NCBI GenBank assembly: GCA_003255025.1
Contig: QANY01003844.1
Location: 248,001 to 312,000 of the forward strand
DNA: 64,000 bases
Source: Datisca glomerata
Lineage: Eukaryota; Streptophyta; Magnoliopsida; Cucurbitales; Datiscaceae
Direction of reading: 5' to 3'
Positions 57,440 through 64,000 of this stretch are shown one piece after another. A program made the translations under genes and the position numbers. A model generated the notes under the pieces. That model saw nothing but the letters and a program-made list of their open reading frames with translations, was not told the origin of the DNA and made no database searches. Every line of letters starts with the position of its first letter. Position 1 is the stretch's first letter.

Positions 57440-60400
57440 CTGCAAGAAATGTTAATATCATCAAATTTAGCGTGTCATTGCACTGATGGGATGATTTTGA
57501 ATATAACGAAGGATGTGACAAGGTCTAACATGTAGGACGATGATAGGCGATCAAGACATGATTGCTAACAAAGGCGCTCCAATCACCATGCTGAATGCTC
57601 CAAACGCCATCGAGTGTTGTGATCGCCATTAGACAAGTGGCAATCGCCACTAGCCATGTGGCGATCACAGGCACACCTGACGACCTGAGCCTTTACTATG
57701 GTTATTCGCCATTATGTTCCAGAAATTTTAAGACACAAGTAACATGGCAATCAAATCACGATCGCCTACAATGGGCGATTGGTGTATTGTTTTTCCAGAA
57801 AATGTACAAAGTCCATTAACCACAATCAACTCCAAAATAATGCTTTATAACACAAATTTTGACTTCTAAAAGCATATAAATATGCAATCTTCCTTTGTTT
57901 TGAACAAAAATAAATTATCACAGTAGCATAAACCAACACATGTAATCCATGTAACATATTGTTATAAACTCAAACTTAGAAAAATTCACTTATGATTCTT
58001 TTATACTTTGAATAACACAAATCAACTAAAAATGTAAAAACATATGGATTAGAGATACAAACAAGTAATTTACCCAATAACTCAATGAAACCCTAACCAT
58101 TGCTCAAAATCATTCAAACATGATTTACCCCAAAACTCAAACATAAAACCCATAAATCACACCTTTGATTCGAGATTGTAGGAGATGAATTAAGAGAGAG
58201 GCGAAATGGTGCCATAAATCCACTAATTTTTTAAGGAGGTTATTGAAGAATTTGAAGTTTGAGAAGTATAGGAGAAGAAGTGAGAGAGATTCAAGAAAAA
58301 CAATGGGAGCGGATTATCTATTGAACTGGTAATCCACTCTTTAACAATCTAAGGCCGAAATTAATCTGGTCATATCCAATGACCAAAATTAATCCCCGCA
58401 TCAATGCTGTGAGAAAAACTCTCAGCGTTGAAGTTGGACCCATTTTATTTTAGTTCCTCAATTTGAGTTTTTCTCAGTAGTAAATTTTTGTAATTTCAAG
58501 TTCTAGGCTTGTTACGCTTTCAATTTCAATAAAATATCTCTAGTTTCATTCTTCGCATTATTATTATTGGTAATATCATATTCTTGGATTTTTATTTTCT
58601 CCTCGGTCGATCCACCTTATCTAAGAAAATTCATAATTTTTTTTTATAATTTAACATAAACCTTAGGAAAGTTATGTTCCCTGTTGTTAAATTAACAACG
58701 GTTAATAGAAGCTAGGTTTAATTTAGGGAGAACTACAAGAATGACCATTCTTGTAACAAAATATCCCTTTTTATTTTTGATTGCAAGAATGACCAGCTTC
58801 TAATAAGAAAATGAGGGGTGGGTAGTCATTTACCATAAAACCCTTAATGAAAAAGGCCAAAAACGCGCTACAGTATGAGTGCATCGGCCCCATGTCCGTA
58901 CTGTAGCGTGGGTGACACGTGGATTTCATTGAAAAGAAGTTATGCATATGATATATAAATTAAATACGTATGATATCTAATTTTGATACATACGGTATCT
59001 AATTTTGATACCACAATGTCTTATAATTTTCTGAAAAAAAATTGCAAGATTCATCAAGAAACTCAGAAAACTCAAGTGAAAAAAATTAGAAAAATCTTAG
59101 ATTCAATAAATAATCAGAAAAAAAAATCTTAGATCCAAGAACGAAATACTAACACATTAACTTCTAAAAGCCAACAACGCATTAATACTTAGTTTTACAA
59201 AAAAATTCTAAAAGCTCAAAGAATAACAGCGAGGGAGGGAGGGAGGTCGCCGACCAACAACACGCAACAAGGAAAATAGGGACAGAAAGGCGACGAGCAG
59301 GCGGCAACGAACATGAAGTGGCAGAAGCTCTTTGGAGAAGACATGACTGTTGTTCAAAACCTTAGATGCCAAAATTATGTGAGGAAGACAAAGGCAGAAA
59401 GTGAAAAATTTTCAAAACCAATGCCACTTGTAAAAAAAAATGTCCTATCTGTAATATTAAAAAAAATAAACATTTATGTAAAGTTATTCTCAAAAAATGA
59501 TGAATCTTATAATTTTCCTTTTTATTTATCAAATCTAGAATTTGGGTCGTGGGCCAAATTTTGGTACTCTCGTCCATTCAACATAGCAAGAGGGACATAT
59601 TATTTTAGGACATGGATCCAATCCTTGGTTTTTACTCTCTCATTACCTATTGTTAACTCGTTATTATATAACTGTCGATTATCATGATAAACATCCAACA
59701 ATTCTCATTATTCCGTGTCACTAAAATTTTATATCTTAATCTTATGCATCATTACTTTTTTTATTTACTAAGAATTCTTATCTTTAATGCACAAATATCT
59801 TTCCCCACCATCAATTACTCAGTAATGAAAAAGTCAAGTTTTCATAGTGCAACTGATTTCATTAGAATCCAGGTAATTTTTGGCACTGGGACCAGGGCAA
59901 GAAAGGCACCTACTTAGAGACAAGTACTTATACAATTAAACTACAATAATTGAGTCACATTTTGAACCTTAATTTTTCATCTTATTGTAAATGTTTTGAA
60001 GTATAAAACTTTACAAATAGATCTTTGTTTGTCTTTTTAAAAATATATTATAACGTCATAACATGGTTAAATATATACTTAAGATTTCATAGTAGAGATT
60101 AAAAGATAAATTTTAATGACATGCAATAATAATAATAATAATTCTATATGTTCTTGTTACGCCTGCATCTATGAGTTAATTAGCATCTCGGTCAAACTCT
60201 GTAGGCAAGATTTGTAAGCCAAATTGTTGCCTAGTACGATAGTACTATACTTGAATTTGATCTTTCGACTTGACAAATGTTACACTGAGTAATAGCTTCA
60301 TTGATAGTCACATTGTTTTTAAATAGATTTCATCTTTTTTGTAAATAATTTTGTGTGGTTCGAGGATTTATGGTTAAGAAAATAAGATTCTAGCAACGAT

Positions 60401-60881
60401 AGAGACAACAATTGATCCAAATCTTATCGTTCAATCAAATCTGAACAGATTAGATATGATCAAATTATTTTTATATTAAAATATTAATTTTTAAATTTAA
60501 TTTTTTTACTTTTTTAACTAATCTGGTCTGTTCAAATTTGATTGAACGGATCAGATTCAACAGCTAACTCTATTATTATTTAGAAACGACAGAGAATCCG
60601 AATGCCCGGTACATTCATGTCCAATTTGTATAGAAAAGTAAAACTCGCCTTCATGAAGAACTTCAACCTTTTTCCCTTTGAACCATTCCAAGTTTATAGT
60701 GTGAATAATAAAGAAAGAAAAAAGACTTTGGACCAAAAATAAAAATAAAACACTTGCATTAATAATAATAGACCCACAGCTTCAACAAACTAACAAAACT
60801 TAGTCCCACGAAAAAATACACCATAACTGTTCATCTCATTCCTCTCCTCATTATCGTCTTCTCCCCATATCTTTCTCAGCA
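57440..60881. other. Gene-free region upstream of CML
   Basis: 57480-57830 is locally GC-richer with repeated ggcgatc motifs. 58165-58330 read on the minus strand looks like a 5' leader exon ending in aaag|gtgtga, perhaps of the pseudogene at 55790-57439. A short hairpin (cgctacagta / tactgtagcg) lies at 58865-58906. A frame at 59313-59687 has no recognised domain. The last 200 bp must contain the CML promoter; no clear TATA box was seen. Confidence 0.35.
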
Positions 60882-61367
60882 ATGGCTGCCCTCCAAACCA
60901 ATCAACAGCTTAAGCAGCTCAAAGACATCTTCAAGCGCTTCGATATGGACTCCGATGGAAGCCTCACCCAGCTAGAGCTTGCTGCCCTTCTCCGTTCCCT
61001 CGGCCTCAAACCCTCCGGCGACCAACTCCAAGCGTTGCTCTCTAACATCGACTCCAACGGCAACGGATCCATCGAGTTCGACGAGCTGGTCAGCGCCATT
61101 ATGCCCGACTTGAGCGAGGAAGTCCTCTTCAACCAGGAGCAGCTATTGGAAGTTTTCCGTGCTTTCGATCGCGACGGCAACGGCTACATCACCGCCGCGG
61201 AGCTCGCTGGATCAATGGCTAAAATGGGCCTCCCGTTAACGTACCGCGAGCTATCCAATATGATGCGAGAGGCCGATACGAATGGCGATGGTGTTATTAG
61301 CTTTAACGAATTCGCTACCATCATGGCGAATTCCGCCGCTGATTTTCTCGGCCTCTCCGTCGTGTAG
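60882..61367 (+). CDS. CML16: Calmodulin-like protein, CML15/16 type, 161 aa
   Basis: Intronless. Four EF-hand loops, all with canonical Asp at position 1, Gly at 6 and Glu at 12: residues 21-32 (DMDSDGSLTQLE), 57-68 (DSNGNGSIEFDE), 96-107 (DRDGNGYITAAE) and 132-143 (DTNGDGVISFNE). The linkers LELAALLRSLGLKPSGDQ, LAGSMAKMG and the C-terminal SAADFLGL are typical of the CML15/CML16 group of plant calcium sensors, and the length fits. It binds calcium and relays signals to target proteins in cytosol or nucleus; no membrane anchor or N-myristoylation site. The first ATG follows a CT-rich leader. Codon use is GC-richer than its surroundings. CML15 and CML16 cannot be separated with certainty here. 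Confidence 0.93.
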   Translation: MAALQTNQQLKQLKDIFKRFDMDSDGSLTQLELAALLRSLGLKPSGDQLQALLSNIDSNGNGSIEFDELVSAIMPDLSEEVLFNQEQLLEVFRAFDRDGNGYITAAELAGSMAKMGLPLTYRELSNMMREADTNGDGVISFNEFATIMANSAADFLGLSVV

Positions 61368-61602
61368 ATCATCTGATTTTCTGATAACCATTATCCTCCA
61401 TATCAGCGGTGATGGTGGATAGTTTGACTTGACTTTTCGTTGATCTTGCATTTCAGATCTGAGGGGCTTTGGTGGTAATTTCCAAATTGAGTAATCAGAG
61501 GGGGAGGAGGTAGGTTGTGTATGTTAAAATATTCAGACACTTTAGTCTCTGATATTCAGAGGAAAAAGAAAAAGAAAAGAGTGATTCTGATTGGGATTTG
61601 TA

Positions 61603-61608
61603 AATAAA
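61603..61608 (+). terminator. Likely polyadenylation signal of the CML gene
   Basis: aataaa 236 bp after the stop codon, preceded by a purine-rich stretch. Plant signals are loose, so this is only the best candidate. Confidence 0.35.
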
Positions 61609-62049
61609 ATTGATATTACTAATTCAATCTTTTTAATTAAAATTACTTTATTATCCCTCTGAATGCTATAGTTTGGATTTTTCTTTAATTAACTTCCCAT
61701 TTCCCAAAACCTCTGCTGTGCTCTCAGCAAATCCTCTAAATCAAAGCTATACACCCAACCGTCGAAGAACACCAATCTGTTTCTCTCTGCCTCCACTGAC
61801 CCACCTGTGATATCGTCTTTTGAAGACGATGTCCTTGCCTTCGCTGCTGCCGCTGACCGACGCGTAGCAACCGGCCTCGGTGGCTTCCCCGATTGTCGTA
61901 GGTTGTGCTTTCGGAGGCAGGGTAAGAGAAACAGAAGCAGAAGGAAAACAACGAAGGCGGACCGATAACTATCCCGATAATGACTGAAGTCGACAGTTTC
62001 TTGGATATGTTCTTCCTTAATCCAACCAACGTTATGCGTAAAATAATAA
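61609..62049. other. Short gene-free stretch with possible exon fragment
   Basis: On the plus strand, 61767-61918 is open and GC-rich (TNLFLSASTDPPVISSFEDD onwards) and ends at a donor (gcag|ggtaag). No family recognised and no start codon. It may be a gene fragment or chance. Confidence 0.2.
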
Positions 62050-62481
62050 TTATGAGACTATTAAATAAAATTAAATCTAATTAAAATTTAGATAATTGAG
62101 ATTTTAATATATGTGATAGTTTGTGGATTTTTGTATAGAGATTTTAGGGTAATTTCTATTTATGATGGATTAAAATAGAAATATTAAAAGATTTATTATC
62201 TATAAGTGGTTATGTTTCTCAGGTCACACGATAACGAAAAATCATTCTATTCTTCATAATATCTCATCGTTAGAGAAAAAACTGAAAGACTTAGTCAAAA
62301 GGGATTCTTGGATAGAGACTGTAGATCTGAAAAGTCAAACACTCGACTCTAACACAGTGTTCTATTGACATGGAAGGTACGTTTTCGTTCTATATTGTTT
62401 TGATTCTTGGTGTGTTAAACATGAGATATTGAGGTTTTATTGAGATAAAGTTTATACCGAAAAAGATTTTTAAATCTAACA
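62050..62481 (+). repeat. Copia-type LTR (end supported, start uncertain)
   Basis: Ends aaatctaaca, followed by a tRNA-Met-type PBS at 62484-62495. The start near 62050 is a guess. No second LTR was found, so the element may continue beyond the window or be truncated. Confidence 0.45.
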
Positions 62482-62483
62482 AG

Positions 62484-62495
62484 TGGTATCAAAAC
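62484..62495 (+). other. Primer binding site of a Copia-like element
   Basis: tggtatcaaaac, two bases after the LTR end. This is the tggtatcaRA(G/A)C form seen in plant Copia elements. Confidence 0.6.
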
Positions 62496-62689
62496 TATTC
62501 ATGTTGAATCATTGGAAATCGATATATTAAGTTTTAGATCCATGATTAAATGAGTTTATGTATTTATGTTTTGGGGTTCTTAAAATTTAATAATTAGTTG
62601 ACGAATTATTATATTTAGAACCTTGTTTTTCAGTAAATTGTTTTTATGTTAATTTTTGGATTCGGACCGCAGGCCAATGGTATTAATGG

Positions 62690-62960
62690 TCGATGGTAAC
62701 AGGTGACCGGCCCCCGCGGAAAGTCATGGCAACCAGACGGAGGGCCTCGACAATCGGACGGAGGGCCGCGACAGTCAGACAGAGGGCCGTGACCATCCTG
62801 GCCACGGCTAAATGACTGTGGGCTTCGCCCACAACCATTGTGGGGAGACTGTGGGCTAGCCCACAGTCATCAGGGATAGGCTGTGGGGGAAGCCCACAAC
62901 CACCAAGGAAGGTTGTGCCCACAGCCAAGTTTGGGAGGGCTCGGGAATCCCAGCCTTCAC
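62690..62960 (+). repeat. GC-rich leader with palindrome and tandem units
   Basis: An island of high GC in an AT-rich setting. 62736-62797 has three imperfect units of ggacggagggccgcgacagt. 62847-62868 is a perfect 22-bp palindrome centred on ggctagcc, with partial copies of gactgtgggc on both sides. Lying after the PBS, it is probably untranslated leader of the Copia-like element. Confidence 0.55.
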
Positions 62961-64000
62961 GCTTATTTTATTTATTTTTTTAGTTAAAGTTTTTTATTAT
63001 TTCATTAAAATTAATTTAGGATTAATTTTACGGTTCAATTTTTTAAATTAATTTCAGGGACCGTAATATTAATTTTTAATTTAAGAATTTTCAAATTAGA
63101 TTGTTTTGATTATTTTTTGGTTTTGGGTTAAAATAATTTCAAAACAATTTTTAAGGATTATCAAAAGGATTGTTTTGATTATTCTATAATTTTTGCTTAA
63201 AATAATTTCAAAATAATTTTTTTCTAAAGATCGTAAGATTAATTGTTTATCAATTAATTTAAGGTTTAAATTCAGTACAATTTTAAATTCGAACATAGTA
63301 TGTTATATATTTTAAGATGAATTAGTTGAAGCAACATGTCGCCAAAGTAATCTCTCTTGTGAAAATTAATTTTGTCTTGAAATATAAAAGTTTATATGTG
63401 TGTAACTTATGTGAATATTTACCGGCCCAAAAAAGGAAATATTTGACAGAATTACATATGCTTCTGTGATAATAAATACGTGATGATTATTCGGTTTTAC
63501 ATGTGAACAATAAAAAGAAAATATTTAGAAAAGGACAAAATCAGTTATAGAGAAGATTTATTCTGTTATTATCTTTTCTAAGCTAGCATGCCTCACATGC
63601 CATCATCGTCTTCCTATATATGTATTTGTAATTATGTAAAGAATTAGTGAGCTAATATAGAAGAATTACAATAACAGAGTAACTTTGCTACTGCAATATT
63701 AGAGGTATGTTAAACTCTTACAAATTTCATATAATCAAAACATCTTTTGAAATAACATTATGTATGTTGAATTAGTTATGCAGGGACAAACTATTGACAT
63801 ACAACACATCCTCTTATTGATACGTACGATGAGGCTCATAGGTTCTCAACAGACATGTAAGTGGTTAAAGATGACATTACTTATTGTTAATCTAAATGAG
63901 TTCGATTGTGTGATTTAAATTGTAATACTGTTGTATATAATCTATTTCAATATCTTGAGAGATGTTGTATATATTCATTTAAGATATTGTTCGTTTGATG
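62961..64000. other. AT-rich end of window, no gene seen
   Basis: 63110-63215 has two copies of a unit with ggattgttttgattatt and taaaataatttcaaaa. No gag-like frame follows the PBS in any reading. Nothing further recognised. Confidence 0.35.

Noticed and set aside
59313..59687. 124-codon frame upstream of CML
   Set aside because: AT-driven composition with no domain, unusual Lys/Asn/Phe bias and no splice or promoter support.
61736..62029. 97-codon minus-strand frame
   Set aside because: Arg/Gln-rich with no motif; overlaps an equally open plus-strand stretch, so coding strand cannot be argued.
1..64000. tRNA, rRNA or other structured RNA genes
   Set aside because: None recognised; the only Pol III-like boxes belong to the SINE candidate at 54785-54900.

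Overview
This window is nuclear DNA of a eudicot plant. The evidence is long AT-rich non-coding stretches, GT-AG introns, three recognisable plant genes, many plant LTR retrotransposons and other transposable elements, and an old fragment of plastid rpoB. I cannot name the species. Two N-containing homopolymer runs (C-run with one N at 8706-8737; G-run with 18 N at 28033-28072) are sequencing or assembly gaps.

Three host genes look intact. (1) 28117-33975 (+), eight exons: an HD-domain metal phosphohydrolase of the HDDC2/YfbR 5'-deoxynucleotidase family, 262 aa. (2) 48502-54179 (+), eight exons: a proline-rich extensin-like receptor kinase (PERK), 762 aa, with all catalytic kinase motifs. (3) 60882-61367 (+), single exon: a calmodulin-like protein of the CML15/16 type, 161 aa, with four canonical EF-hands. 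They share no operon or obvious pathway.

Most of the rest is transposon. 1-4618 holds a decayed plant mobile domain (PMD) gene, a 1.5-kb inverted repeat packed with a 16-bp perfect palindrome, and a minus-strand gene tail, probably parts of one element. 4640-8970 holds gene fragments (a bHLH C-terminal exon, a two-exon coiled-coil fragment), a CACTA-type end and short tandem duplications. 8975-13158 is a Ty3/Gypsy (Athila/Tat-like) element with gag and protease but no RT or integrase. 19670-24603 is a young Ty1/Copia element with one intact 1457-codon polyprotein, perfect 5-bp target duplication and about 97% identical LTRs. 24609-28116 is AT-rich repeats.

Inside host introns: HDDC2 intron 2 carries a 1740-bp internally deleted Copia element (TSD atttt). 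PERK intron 1 carries a 1280-bp Pack-MULE-like element (9-bp TSD ttattgttt) with a captured PPR gene fragment, and also a small element with the same palindrome as at 2.4-3.1 kb. 36817-37180 is plastid-derived rpoB. 37424-46044 is a minus-strand Tat-lineage Gypsy element with gag, PR, RT, RNase H, a second RNase H and integrase, plus a spliced-looking antisense gene between pol and the 3' LTR, and a 43-bp minisatellite in its LTRs. 55790-57439 is a minus-strand transposon-associated pseudogene. 62050-62960 begins another Copia-like element (LTR end, PBS, GC-rich leader).

All coordinates of exons and element ends were read by eye. Identities and family names come from motif recognition, not from database searches.
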